Of a stretch of DNA of 64,000 bases, positions 16,209-23,816 are shown one piece after another (the stretch's first letter is position 1; each line of letters starts with the position of its first letter). Location of the stretch: positions 124,001-188,000 of the forward strand of contig NZ_JACIBC010000009.1 of NCBI RefSeq assembly GCF_014195095.1, read 5' to 3'. The DNA is from Rhizobium sp. BK602. GTDB lineage: Bacteria > Pseudomonadota > Alphaproteobacteria > Rhizobiales > Rhizobiaceae. Position numbers and translations under genes: made by a program. The notes below the pieces were generated by a model. The model saw nothing but the letters and a program-made list of their open reading frames with translations. It was not told where the DNA came from and ran no database searches.

Positions 16209-17492
16209 ATGTCCCGCGCCGTCCAGCCGCAAGAATTCACCGCTTCCGAAGTTCCTTCCCGTCCTGAATTGATCCTCGTCAAGGCCGAACCGTCGCTGGA
16301 GCCCCGCCAGTTCCTGACGCGGGGCACGCCGGCCTTCCGCCGCGCGACCATCGCGCTGTTCCTGTCGGGCTTTGCCACCTTCTCGTTGCTCTATTGCGTG
16401 CAGCCGCTGATGCCGATCTTTTCCGCGGAATTCGGCGTGACGCCGGCGGCCAGTTCGTTGTCCCTGTCGCTGTCAACAGGCTTCCTCGCCTTTGCGATCT
16501 TCGGTGCGGCCGCCGTTTCCGAAAGTCTCGGCCGCCGCAGCCTGATGTTCATTTCGCTGCTGGGCGCCGCTCTCTGTACCTTGATCTGCGCCGTCGCGCC
16601 GAACTGGCATGTCCTGCTGGTCTTCCGGGCGCTTGAAGGCTTCCTGCTCGGTGGCGTTCCCGCCGTTGCCATGACCTATCTGGCCGAAGAGATCGAGCCG
16701 CGCGGCCTTGGCGGCGCCATGGGCCTCTATATCGCCGGCAATGCCTTTGGCGGCATGGCCGGGCGGGTGGTCACGGGCACGATCGCCGAATTCCTCACCT
16801 GGCGGCCGGCACTCGCCGCCGTCGGCATCCTCGGGCTGATCGCGGCAACCGGCTTTCTGTATCTCCTACCGCCGTCACGCAATTTCACGCCGCGCAAGGG
16901 GTTCAATGCCGCGTTCCATGTGGGCGCCTGGGCAAGCCATTTCCGCAATCCGGCACTGCCGCTGCTCTTCGCCATCGGCTTCCTGGTCATGGGCTCCTTC
17001 GTCACCGTCTATAATTATGCCGGCTTCCGGCTGGTGGCGGACCCCTACGATCTCAGCCAGACCGAGCTTGGCCTGATCTTCACCGCCTATCTCTTCGGCA
17101 TCGTCGCCTCCTGGGCGGCAGGCCTCCTCGGCGATCGCATCGGCCATTTCACCGTCCTGCCCGCCGGGGTGCTGGTCGCCGCTCTTGGCGCGGCCGTCAC
17201 CCTCGCCACGCCGTTGCCGCTCGTCATCCTCGGCATCGTTCTGGTGACCATCGGCTTCTTCGTCACCCACTCCGTCGCCAGCGCTCTCGTCGGAAGGCTG
17301 GCGCATGGGACCAAGGGGCATGCCTCCTCGCTTTACCTGCTGGCCTATTATCTCGGTTCCAGCATCGCCGGTTCGGTGGGCGGCTATTTCTGGCTTGCCG
17401 ATGGTTGGTCGGCCGTGGTTTTCTTCATTCTCGCCATGCTTTCGGTTTGCCTCGTCAGCGCTTTCGCGGTGGCAAGACTGGCCCGCCGCTAA
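16209..17492 (+). CDS. MFS transporter, YnfM-like
   Basis: 427-residue inner-membrane protein with about 12 predicted helices after a 45-residue polar N-terminus. The segment FATFSLLYCVQPLMPIFSAE opens helix 1. The loop 2-3 motif is seen as SESLGRRSLMFISLL. The YnfM/YdhP-like branch contains putative drug, sugar or amino-acid efflux pumps. The ATG at MSRAVQPQ is the first credible start after the divergent LysR gene, which probably regulates it. Ligand and direction are unknown. Confidence 0.85.
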   Translation: MSRAVQPQEFTASEVPSRPELILVKAEPSLEPRQFLTRGTPAFRRATIALFLSGFATFSLLYCVQPLMPIFSAEFGVTPAASSLSLSLSTGFLAFAIFGAAAVSESLGRRSLMFISLLGAALCTLICAVAPNWHVLLVFRALEGFLLGGVPAVAMTYLAEEIEPRGLGGAMGLYIAGNAFGGMAGRVVTGTIAEFLTWRPALAAVGILGLIAATGFLYLLPPSRNFTPRKGFNAAFHVGAWASHFRNPALPLLFAIGFLVMGSFVTVYNYAGFRLVADPYDLSQTELGLIFTAYLFGIVASWAAGLLGDRIGHFTVLPAGVLVAALGAAVTLATPLPLVILGIVLVTIGFFVTHSVASALVGRLAHGTKGHASSLYLLAYYLGSSIAGSVGGYFWLADGWSAVVFFILAMLSVCLVSAFAVARLARR

Positions 17493-17514
17493 GCGGCAGA
17501 ACTGGAGATCTGTC

Positions 17515-17916
17515 ATGATCCGCATCGATCGTCTCGATCATCTGGTGCTGACGGTCGCCAGCATCGAGGAAAGCTGCACCTTCTACGCCCGCGTTCTCGG
17601 CATGGGCGTCGAAACCTTCGCAGAAGGCCGCAAGGCGCTGACCTTCGGCAACCAGAAGATCAACCTTCACCGCGCCGGCCACGAGTTCGAACCGAAGGCG
17701 AAACGCCCGACACCGGGCTCCGCCGACCTCTGCTTCATCAGCGAGACGCCGCTCGACGAGATCGTCGCTCACCTGACAGCAGAGGGCGTGGTCATCGAGG
17801 AAGGCCCGGTCCGCCGGACCGGCGCGACCGGCCCGATTCTCTCGGTCTATTTCCGCGATCCGGACGGCAATCTGATCGAGGTTTCCAACCATATTGCCGC
17901 GGGCGAAGGGCGCTAG
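17515..17916 (+). CDS. VOC-family protein (glyoxalase/dioxygenase fold)
   Basis: 133 residues. RIDRLDHLVLTVASIEES at the start supplies the first metal-ligand His of the vicinal oxygen chelate fold. NLHRAGHEF and DLCFISETPLDEIVAHL continue the betaalphabetabetabeta repeats, and VYFRDPDGNLIEVSN supplies the C-terminal Glu. The ATG follows GGAGATC, 22 bp after the MFS stop, so it may be transcribed with the transporter. Substrate unknown. Its stop overlaps the convergent VapC gene by 4 bp. Confidence 0.85.
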   Translation: MIRIDRLDHLVLTVASIEESCTFYARVLGMGVETFAEGRKALTFGNQKINLHRAGHEFEPKAKRPTPGSADLCFISETPLDEIVAHLTAEGVVIEEGPVRRTGATGPILSVYFRDPDGNLIEVSNHIAAGEGR

Positions 17917-18308
17917 GCCGTCTCCCAGTTCTCGAAGTGCAGGTTTTCGACGCGTTGAAATTCCCGGACATTGTGCGTGATCAGGATCAGATTGCGGGCC
18001 ACAGCCTGGCCCGCGATGAGCACGTCATAGGCGCCGATCGGCGTGCCGAGGATGGCAAGCGCCGCCCGAATTTCTCCGGCTTTGCGCGCATCCTCCCTGT
18101 CGAAATCCAGTGTCTCGAATTGCAGGGCATCAACGCGGGCAATATTGTCGGCAACGCGCTGGCTTTTATAGGCGCTGTAAAACAACTCGTGCGCAACGAT
18201 CGCCGGAATGGCGAAATCCTGCGGCCTGTGTCTGCGAAGCTCGCTCACGAAGCCAGGATGCCCTTTCATGAGGGCGATGACGGCATTGTTGTCGAGCAGG
18301 TATTTCAC
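17913..18308 (-). CDS. VapC-like PIN-domain toxin
   Basis: 131-residue PIN-domain ribonuclease, the probable toxin of a type II system. Conserved acidic residues sit in MKYLLDNNAVIALMKG (Asp6), IVAHELFYSAY (Glu), YDVLIAGQA (Asp) and the final ITHNVREFQRV. In place of the usual D-T-N at the start it has D-N-N, a common variant. Its ATG overlaps the antitoxin stop by 4 bp (ATGA), implying translational coupling. VapC enzymes usually cut initiator tRNA or rRNA loops; the target here is unknown. Confidence 0.9.
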   Translation of the reverse strand: MKYLLDNNAVIALMKGHPGFVSELRRHRPQDFAIPAIVAHELFYSAYKSQRVADNIARVDALQFETLDFDREDARKAGEIRAALAILGTPIGAYDVLIAGQAVARNLILITHNVREFQRVENLHFENWETA

Positions 18309-18535
18309 TTGAAGATATCCAGCTCAGGGCGCTGCTGCTCGGTCGCCGCCTCCGCAAAGTCTTTATCGACCGGCCCTGTCACGGCTTCCAGCCAATCCCA
18401 ATCTTCGGCGATCGGCTCCAGAATGATCGCCTTTCCCTGCCGCCGGATACGCACTTCCTCGCCGTCGAGGCGGAATTCCTTCGGCAAGCGCACGGCCTGC
18501 GAGCGGCCGGACCAGAAGATTTTTGCAGTGTCCAT
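18305..18535 (-). CDS. VapB-like antitoxin
   Basis: 76 residues from the ATG encoding MDTAKIFWSGRSQAVRLP, with AAGGAG 7 bp upstream. The N-terminus is an AbrB/SpoVT swapped-hairpin DNA-binding domain (SQAVRLPKEFRLDGEEVRI). The acidic, aromatic C-terminus (EDWDWLEAV and later) would wrap the toxin. Upstream of its partner and translationally coupled to it, it fits an autoregulated VapBC operon, with a palindrome just ahead of the start. Confidence 0.9.
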   Translation of the reverse strand: MDTAKIFWSGRSQAVRLPKEFRLDGEEVRIRRQGKAIILEPIAEDWDWLEAVTGPVDKDFAEAATEQQRPELDIFK

Positions 18536-18562
18536 GCCATAGCTCCTTTTGAGATATGACAT

Positions 18563-18574
18563 TGATATATATCA
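18563..18574. promoter_or_regulatory. Palindromic operator of vapBC
   Basis: TGATATATATCA is a perfect 12-bp palindrome about 30 bp upstream of the vapB start. VapB and the VapBC complex normally repress their own promoter at such sites. Confidence 0.6.
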
Positions 18575-18602
18575 TTCCGAGTGCGTCCTCAATTCGAGGA
18601 CA

Positions 18603-19277
18603 TCACGACCCCGCCTTTGCCGCCAGCCAGATGACATGGCGCGCGCCCGTCTTGCCGTTGGCGCGGGTATTGACCACCTCGACTATATAACCGCTATCGC
18701 GCAGCCGTCTTGTAAAGCGCTCGTCGGGTCCGGAAGACCAGATCGCCAGCACGCCACCGGCGCGCAATGCATCGCGCGCCGCCTTGAGGCCCTGATAGTC
18801 ATAGAGTCCGTCATTGGCTTCCGACGTGATACCGTCCGGGCCGTTGTCGACATCGAGCAGGATGGCGTCATAGGTCGCCTTGCGGGCGCGGATCAGCGGC
18901 CGCACATCGCCTTCGTGGATGGTGACGCGCGGATCGTCGAGGCAGCCGTCGAAGACCGTTGCCATCGGCCCGCGCGCCCATGAAACGACAGCCGGAACCA
19001 GTTCCGCGACCGTCACCTTGGCATCCGCGCCGAGTTCGGCGAGTGCTGCGCGTAAGGTAAAGCCCATGCCGAGGCCACCGATCAGCACATGCGGCGCCTT
19101 CCGGCCCTTGATCTTCTCGCAGGAGAGCGTCGCCAGCGCCCGCTCGGAGCCGCTCAAGCGGCTGTTCATCAGCTCGTTGGTGCCGAGCATGATCGAAAAT
19201 TCCTGGCCGCGCTGTTTCAGCCGCAGCTCGCCGCCGCCGGGGATTTTCGCAGTGTCGAGCAAGGTCCAGGGGATCAC
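18603..19277 (-). CDS. Spermidine-synthase-like SAM-dependent methyltransferase
   Basis: About 224 residues. The Rossmann-type SAM site reads VLIGGLGMGFTLRAAL, followed by acidic VAELVPAVVSW and DAILLDVDNGPDG. Overall pattern matches the polyamine-synthase-like class I methyltransferases; such rhizobial proteins are often annotated as spermidine synthase without proof. I choose the GTG start 7 bp after GGAGA; a TTG two codons upstream is the alternative. It lies downstream of the ergothioneine-type operon on the same strand, separated by about 126 bp with a repeat. Confidence 0.72.
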   Translation of the reverse strand: MIPWTLLDTAKIPGGGELRLKQRGQEFSIMLGTNELMNSRLSGSERALATLSCEKIKGRKAPHVLIGGLGMGFTLRAALAELGADAKVTVAELVPAVVSWARGPMATVFDGCLDDPRVTIHEGDVRPLIRARKATYDAILLDVDNGPDGITSEANDGLYDYQGLKAARDALRAGGVLAIWSSGPDERFTRRLRDSGYIVEVVNTRANGKTGARHVIWLAAKAGS

Positions 19278-19292
19278 GGGCAACTCTCCAAA

Positions 19293-19337
19293 GCAATTCC
19301 AGGAAAAGTGTGTAGCGGTTTTCCGTCCGGAATTGCG
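19293..19337 (+). repeat. RIME-like palindromic repeat, copy 1
   Basis: 45-bp imperfect palindrome beginning GCAATTCCAGGAAAAGTG and ending TTTTCCGTCCGGAATTGCG. Matches copies near 27453 (inverted), 37953, 43659, 43715 and 50883. The form is that of the Rhizobium-specific intergenic mosaic element as I remember it. It lies between the methyltransferase start and the end of the urocanase-like gene. Confidence 0.85.
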
Positions 19338-19403
19338 TGTAAAACAGGTCGTCTTAAATTGCCCGGGACCATAGTCTTTCGAAGCCGCTAAGAACAGACG
19401 TGC

Positions 19404-21065
19404 TCATCCAAGGCGGATATAGGGCACATCCTTTTTCGCCACTTCGTCCAGCGCTTCCTCATAGCCGGCATCGGCATAGCGCATGACGCCGAGCGCGGTG
19501 TCGTTGGTCAGTGCGTGGTCGAGCCGTTCGTCGGCTGCGGCCGTGCCGTCGGCGACCACGGTGACGCCGCAGCTGGTCATATAGCCGGCATAGCCGCCGC
19601 CGCCAGAGTGGACGACGACGAGATCGGCCATGGACGAGCAGAGCATCATGGCGTCGATCAGCGGCCAGTCGGCGATGGCGTCGGAGCCGTCCTTCATGCC
19701 TTCGGTCATGATGTTCGGATGCGCCATGGCGCCGGCATCGAGATGGTCGCGCGAGAAGGCGATCGGGCCTTCGAGTTCGCCGCCTGCCACAAGCTCGTTG
19801 ACGCGGCGGGCAAGCGCGGTGCGCTCGCCATGGCCGAGCCAGGCGATCCGCGCCGGCAGGCCTTCGAAGGGCACATGCTCGCGGGCAAGCCTGATCCAGT
19901 TGGTGATGATCTTGTTGTCGGGGAACATCTCCAGCAGCAGATCGTCGATGCGGGCGATATCGCTTTCCTCGCCCGACAGCGCCATCCAGCGGAACGGCCC
20001 GATGGCGCGGCAGAAGAGCGGCCTGAGATAGGCCTCGGTGAAGATCGGAATATCGAAGGCATTGGCGACGCCGCCTTCCTTCGCCTGCGTGCGGATCAGG
20101 TTGCCATTGTCGAAGACTTCGGAGCCTTGTCTCTGGAAATCCAGCATCGCCTTCACATGCTCGACGATCGAGGCGCGGCTTGCCGCCATCAATTGTCCCT
20201 GGCCGTCGTCGCGCAGGTCCTTGACCTGGGCGATGCTCATGCCCTTCGGCACATAGCCGTAGACCAGATCGTGCGCCGAGGTCTGGTCGGTGACGATATC
20301 GGGCACGATGCCGCGCCGGGCGATCTCGGGGTAAATCTCGGCCGCATTGCCGACGAGGCCGACGGACAGCGCCCGCTTCTCCTTGACCGCCGCATCGATC
20401 ATCGCCAGCGCGGCATCGAGATCGGGCGCGATCTCCTGCAGATAGCCGATGTCCTGACGCTTCCTGGCGCGCTCCGCATCGATATCGACACAGAGGATGG
20501 CGGCACCTGCCATGCGGCCGGCGAGCGGCTGCGCGCCGCCCATGCCGCCAAGCCCGGCGGTCAGCACGAAACGGCCGAGGAGGTCGCCGCCGAAGCGGCG
20601 CTCGGCGATGCGCATGAAGATCTCATAGGTGCCCTGGATGACGCCCTGGCTGCCGATATATTGCCAGGCGCCGGCCGTCAGGCCGCCCCAGCAGATCAGG
20701 CCCTTGCGCTGCAGCTCGTAGAAGACCTCGGCCTTGGCCCATTGTCCCACGATGTTGCAATTGGCCATGATCACCAGCGGCGCCTTGGCGTGGGTGCGGA
20801 TGAGCCCGATGGGTTTGCCGGACTGGATCAGCAACGTCTGATCCTCCTCCATTTCGGTCAGCGCCTTGACGATGCCCCTATGCGCCACCCAGTTGCGGGC
20901 CGCCTTGCCGAGGGCGGCATAGACGACGAGATTGTCCGGATCTTCGCCGACCGAGAGCACATTTTCGAGCAGCCGCAACAGCGCTTCCTGCCGCCAGCCC
21001 TTGGCGCGCAGCACCGGGCCGCCCGGTATGGGGAATTTCGGATGACGTGGATTGGCCTTGGGCAT
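19404..21065 (-). CDS. Urocanase-family hydratase, probable thiourocanate hydratase
   Basis: 553 residues of the HutU family: two-NAD-domain scaffold with LTAGLGGMGGAQPLAGRMAG (20 residues near 165), LVVYAALGKAARNW, IGSQGVIQGTYE and GIGKAARNW-type stretches conserved. Several near-invariant urocanase segments are altered: the usual YGNNIRQMAK is NGNLIRTQAK, DHLDSGSVASPNRETE is DHLDAGAMAHPNIMTE, and SLHHGGGVGMG is VVHSGGGGYAG. These differences and the operon context suggest the substrate is 2-thiourocanate rather than urocanate, giving a thiohydantoin-type propionate. Last gene of a six-gene operon, 23 bp after the TfoX-like gene. True urocanase activity cannot be excluded. Confidence 0.75.
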   Translation of the reverse strand: MPKANPRHPKFPIPGGPVLRAKGWRQEALLRLLENVLSVGEDPDNLVVYAALGKAARNWVAHRGIVKALTEMEEDQTLLIQSGKPIGLIRTHAKAPLVIMANCNIVGQWAKAEVFYELQRKGLICWGGLTAGAWQYIGSQGVIQGTYEIFMRIAERRFGGDLLGRFVLTAGLGGMGGAQPLAGRMAGAAILCVDIDAERARKRQDIGYLQEIAPDLDAALAMIDAAVKEKRALSVGLVGNAAEIYPEIARRGIVPDIVTDQTSAHDLVYGYVPKGMSIAQVKDLRDDGQGQLMAASRASIVEHVKAMLDFQRQGSEVFDNGNLIRTQAKEGGVANAFDIPIFTEAYLRPLFCRAIGPFRWMALSGEESDIARIDDLLLEMFPDNKIITNWIRLAREHVPFEGLPARIAWLGHGERTALARRVNELVAGGELEGPIAFSRDHLDAGAMAHPNIMTEGMKDGSDAIADWPLIDAMMLCSSMADLVVVHSGGGGYAGYMTSCGVTVVADGTAAADERLDHALTNDTALGVMRYADAGYEEALDEVAKKDVPYIRLG

Positions 21066-21088
21066 GGAATTCCCTTCCCTGACTATTG

Positions 21089-21418
21089 TTATTTCGGCGG
21101 CAGGCCTTCGACGAAGTCCAGTGCGGCCAGAAGCAGGCGCTTGCGCAGCATATCGTTGCCATAGGCCTCCGGTCCGGCGCGCACCCAGCCCTGCATTTCG
21201 CGCGGGCCTAACAGCATGGGCTTGATATCAGGCAGCTCCAGCGCCCAGGTGTCGTTGCCCTTGCCGAGGCGTATCAGCAGTCCATCCTCGCGCGCGCCGC
21301 AGAGCAGGTGGCCGTTGAGCAGAAAGGCCCAGCCGCCGAACATCGCTTTCTCACTCAATCCCGGCCTTTGCCCGAGATCCTCTCTCAGCAATTCCTCAAG
21401 ACCGGCGTCGCGCGCCAT
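21089..21418 (-). CDS. TfoX/Sxy N-terminal-domain protein
   Basis: 109-residue single-domain protein. The segments KAMFGGWAFLLNGHLLCGA, GLLIRLGKGND and MQGWVRAGPEAY are typical of the TfoX_N fold. Enterobacterial Sxy/TfoX controls competence, but short free-standing versions are widespread and have no known function. It lies inside the operon, 15 bp after the DUF917 gene and 23 bp before the urocanase homologue, so it should be co-expressed with them. Whether it assists the pathway or is a passenger is unknown. Confidence 0.82.
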   Translation of the reverse strand: MARDAGLEELLREDLGQRPGLSEKAMFGGWAFLLNGHLLCGAREDGLLIRLGKGNDTWALELPDIKPMLLGPREMQGWVRAGPEAYGNDMLRKRLLLAALDFVEGLPPK

Positions 21419-21433
21419 CTGCGCCTCCTGATC

Positions 21434-22534
21434 TCAGCTCTTCTTGCCGGCCAGGGCATATTTGGCGATCTCGATCCCCATCGCCTTTTCGACGGAGGGA
21501 TAGACCGTGGGGTCGAGCACGCTGGCAGACAATGGAATGATGTCCATCGGCACATGCAGGATGAAGACATGCATGCCCTCGTGCAGCTGGCCGACGCTCA
21601 AGGGTTCGCCTTCCGGCGACAGCGTGGTGATGACCGAAGGGAATGTCGCCAGGCGCTTACCATCGGCATCCTCGATCGCCATATATTCGTTCATCACATG
21701 CATGATCACGGCCTTATCGCCGCTGCCGACCGTGATGGTGCCGATGTCGAAGGCTTCCTTCGTGTAGACGACGTCCTTCTTGCCGATCGTGCCTTCGGCC
21801 AGGATATGGCCGCCGGTCGTCTTGCAGATGGCGTCGATGACGGCGCTCCCGCCCTTCTTTTCCGCCTCGATAATCGCTTCACCAAGCGAAAGTGCCATGG
21901 AGATGCCGCCAAGCGCTGCGTGGGTGCGAACGTAAGAAGCGCGCAAGGGGTTGCGGCAGGAGGCGATGAAGCCGCCGGACTGGTCGGAGGCTGCACGCAG
22001 GATCGGCGAAATCTTCGCCGTCGCACCCTTGACCACCAGCTCGATATAGCGGTTTTCGGCGCGGTTGCCGCCGACGGCGGTCTGGATCATCTGTTCGGGC
22101 GAGCCTGCCATGCCGATCGAGCCCATGTCGCCCGTCGGATGGGCGCGGATATCACCGACGGCGTCAACCACTTTCGTGCCGAGGATGGCCGATGGCAGCC
22201 AGCCGTTCAGCGTCGAGGACTTGCCGTTCTGGCCGATGATCAGGCCGGAAAGCGTTTCACCGAGCGCGTCCTGCAGCAGTTGAACTGCCTTGACGTAATC
22301 GATGCCTTGCATTTCCCAGGCGGTGGTGGAGGCCGGCGCGCCGATGGCAGCGGCCGTCGCGATCCAGTCATTGTCATCGAGCTCCTCGATCGACACCAGC
22401 TGCGGCTTGCCGATATTGACGGCGGCATAGCCGAGCATGCGGCCATGATCGGCCCAGCCGCCGCCGCCGGCGGCATAGACCGAGCCGCCCTTGACGGCGG
22501 CTTCCACATCCTTGGCAACGAGTACGCGTCCCAT
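21434..22534 (-). CDS. DUF917-family protein, candidate thiohydantoin desulfurase
   Basis: 366 residues matching the DUF917 family by its opening (AAVKGGSVYAAGGGGWADHG), the central GWLPSAILGTKVVDAVGD and AHPTGDMGSIGMAG, and the conserved ILRAASDQSGGFIA. I recall the family being renamed for S-methyl-thiohydantoin desulfurase activity, which fits a step removing sulfur from the thiohydantoin propionate made by a thiourocanate hydratase, giving hydantoin-5-propionate. It starts 4 bp after the carbamoylase stop. The function is inferred from family and context. Confidence 0.68.
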   Translation of the reverse strand: MGRVLVAKDVEAAVKGGSVYAAGGGGWADHGRMLGYAAVNIGKPQLVSIEELDDNDWIATAAAIGAPASTTAWEMQGIDYVKAVQLLQDALGETLSGLIIGQNGKSSTLNGWLPSAILGTKVVDAVGDIRAHPTGDMGSIGMAGSPEQMIQTAVGGNRAENRYIELVVKGATAKISPILRAASDQSGGFIASCRNPLRASYVRTHAALGGISMALSLGEAIIEAEKKGGSAVIDAICKTTGGHILAEGTIGKKDVVYTKEAFDIGTITVGSGDKAVIMHVMNEYMAIEDADGKRLATFPSVITTLSPEGEPLSVGQLHEGMHVFILHVPMDIIPLSASVLDPTVYPSVEKAMGIEIAKYALAGKKS

Positions 22535-22538
22535 CCGG

Positions 22539-23816
22539 TTACTCCTGGCTGGTTTTCCTCAGGTTCTTGTCCATGTCGCGCACTGCTTCGAACAGCACGG
22601 CGGCGCCCATGGCGATATCGTCATTCTCGGCCCATTCGTCGGCGCAATGGCTGCGGCCTTCCTTGCAGGGCACGAAGATCATGGCGGCCGGCGCGACCTT
22701 GGCGACCCACGCCGTGTCGTGGCCGGCGCCCGACGCCATGCGGCGGTGCTTGGCGCCGACCGTTTCGCAGGCGCGCTCCAGCGTTTCGAGCAGCACGGGA
22801 GCGCCCGGCGTCGGGAAGTTGTCGGAGACGCGCACCGGCGGCTTGATGGTCACTCCGTAAGCATCCGCTATCTTTTGCACGGCACCATCGATCCAGGCGA
22901 GGAAGTCTTCCATGTCGCTGCGGATTTCGGCACGGCCGTCGATCAGCAGCACCACCTTGGACGGCACGACATTGGCGGCATTCGGCTCGATGCGGAATTC
23001 GCCGACAGTCGCGGCGAAATGGCCGGGCGTCTTTGCCTGTTCAGCGGCGCGTTGGCGGATGTCGAGCACGAGCTGTGAGGCTGCCACCAGCGCATCCGCG
23101 CGCCGGTCCATCGGCGTCGTGCCGGCATGGTCGGCGCGGCCGTCGACGGTGATCTCGATGCGGGTGATGCCGGCGATCGCGGTGACGATCCCGATATCCT
23201 TGTTCTCCGCTTCCAGCACCGGGCCTTGCTCGATATGCAGTTCCAGGAAGCCGGCGAGATCCGGTCGCTTCTGTGCGAGCAGCACCGAAGGATCGCCACC
23301 GACCTCGGCAATACCCTGCGCGAGCGTACGCTCGCCGCTCGTGCGGGTGAGCCACGCCTCCGGTATCTGCCCGGTCATGCCGCGGCTGCCGATACAGGAG
23401 ACGCCGAAGATGCTGACCTCCTCGGCGAGGAAATCGACGATTTCCAGATCGTGATCCAGCCGGATGTCCTGATCCTTCAGGGAGCGTGCCACTTCCAGCG
23501 CCGCGATGGTGCCGGCAATGCCGTCGAAGCGGCCGCCGTCGGGCACGGTGTCGGAATGCGATCCCAGTAGGATCGTACCGAGGCCGGGTTTCGCGCCGGC
23601 GCGGCGGCCGATCAGATTGCCGGCGGCATCCATGCGGGTTTCAAGCCCCGTCGCCTTCATCCGCGCCTCGATGTAAGCCCGGCCTTCCAGAAACAGCGGC
23701 GAGAAGGCGCGGCGTGTCCACGGATGCCCCGGTTCGGTAATCCCGGCCAGGGCATCGATATCCTCGGCGATGCGGCCGGCATTGACGGGCAGGTTGTGGC
23801 GCTTCTGTTCACTCAT
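22539..23816 (-). CDS. M20-family N-carbamoyl-L-amino-acid hydrolase
   Basis: 425 residues of the allantoate amidohydrolase / L-carbamoylase family. Metal-site segments appear in order: LLGSHSDTVPDGGRFDG (His and Asp), AEEVSIFGVSCIGSRGM (Glu), LELHIEQGPVLE (His) and SGAGHDTAWVA then SHCADEWA (terminal His). The dimerisation insert contains GRADHAGTTPM. The family hydrolyses N-carbamoyl amino acids or allantoate. In this operon the likely substrate is N-carbamoyl-L-glutamate, released as glutamate, CO2 and ammonia. Its ATG overlaps the hydantoinase stop by 4 bp. Confidence 0.88.
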   Translation of the reverse strand: MSEQKRHNLPVNAGRIAEDIDALAGITEPGHPWTRRAFSPLFLEGRAYIEARMKATGLETRMDAAGNLIGRRAGAKPGLGTILLGSHSDTVPDGGRFDGIAGTIAALEVARSLKDQDIRLDHDLEIVDFLAEEVSIFGVSCIGSRGMTGQIPEAWLTRTSGERTLAQGIAEVGGDPSVLLAQKRPDLAGFLELHIEQGPVLEAENKDIGIVTAIAGITRIEITVDGRADHAGTTPMDRRADALVAASQLVLDIRQRAAEQAKTPGHFAATVGEFRIEPNAANVVPSKVVLLIDGRAEIRSDMEDFLAWIDGAVQKIADAYGVTIKPPVRVSDNFPTPGAPVLLETLERACETVGAKHRRMASGAGHDTAWVAKVAPAAMIFVPCKEGRSHCADEWAENDDIAMGAAVLFEAVRDMDKNLRKTSQE

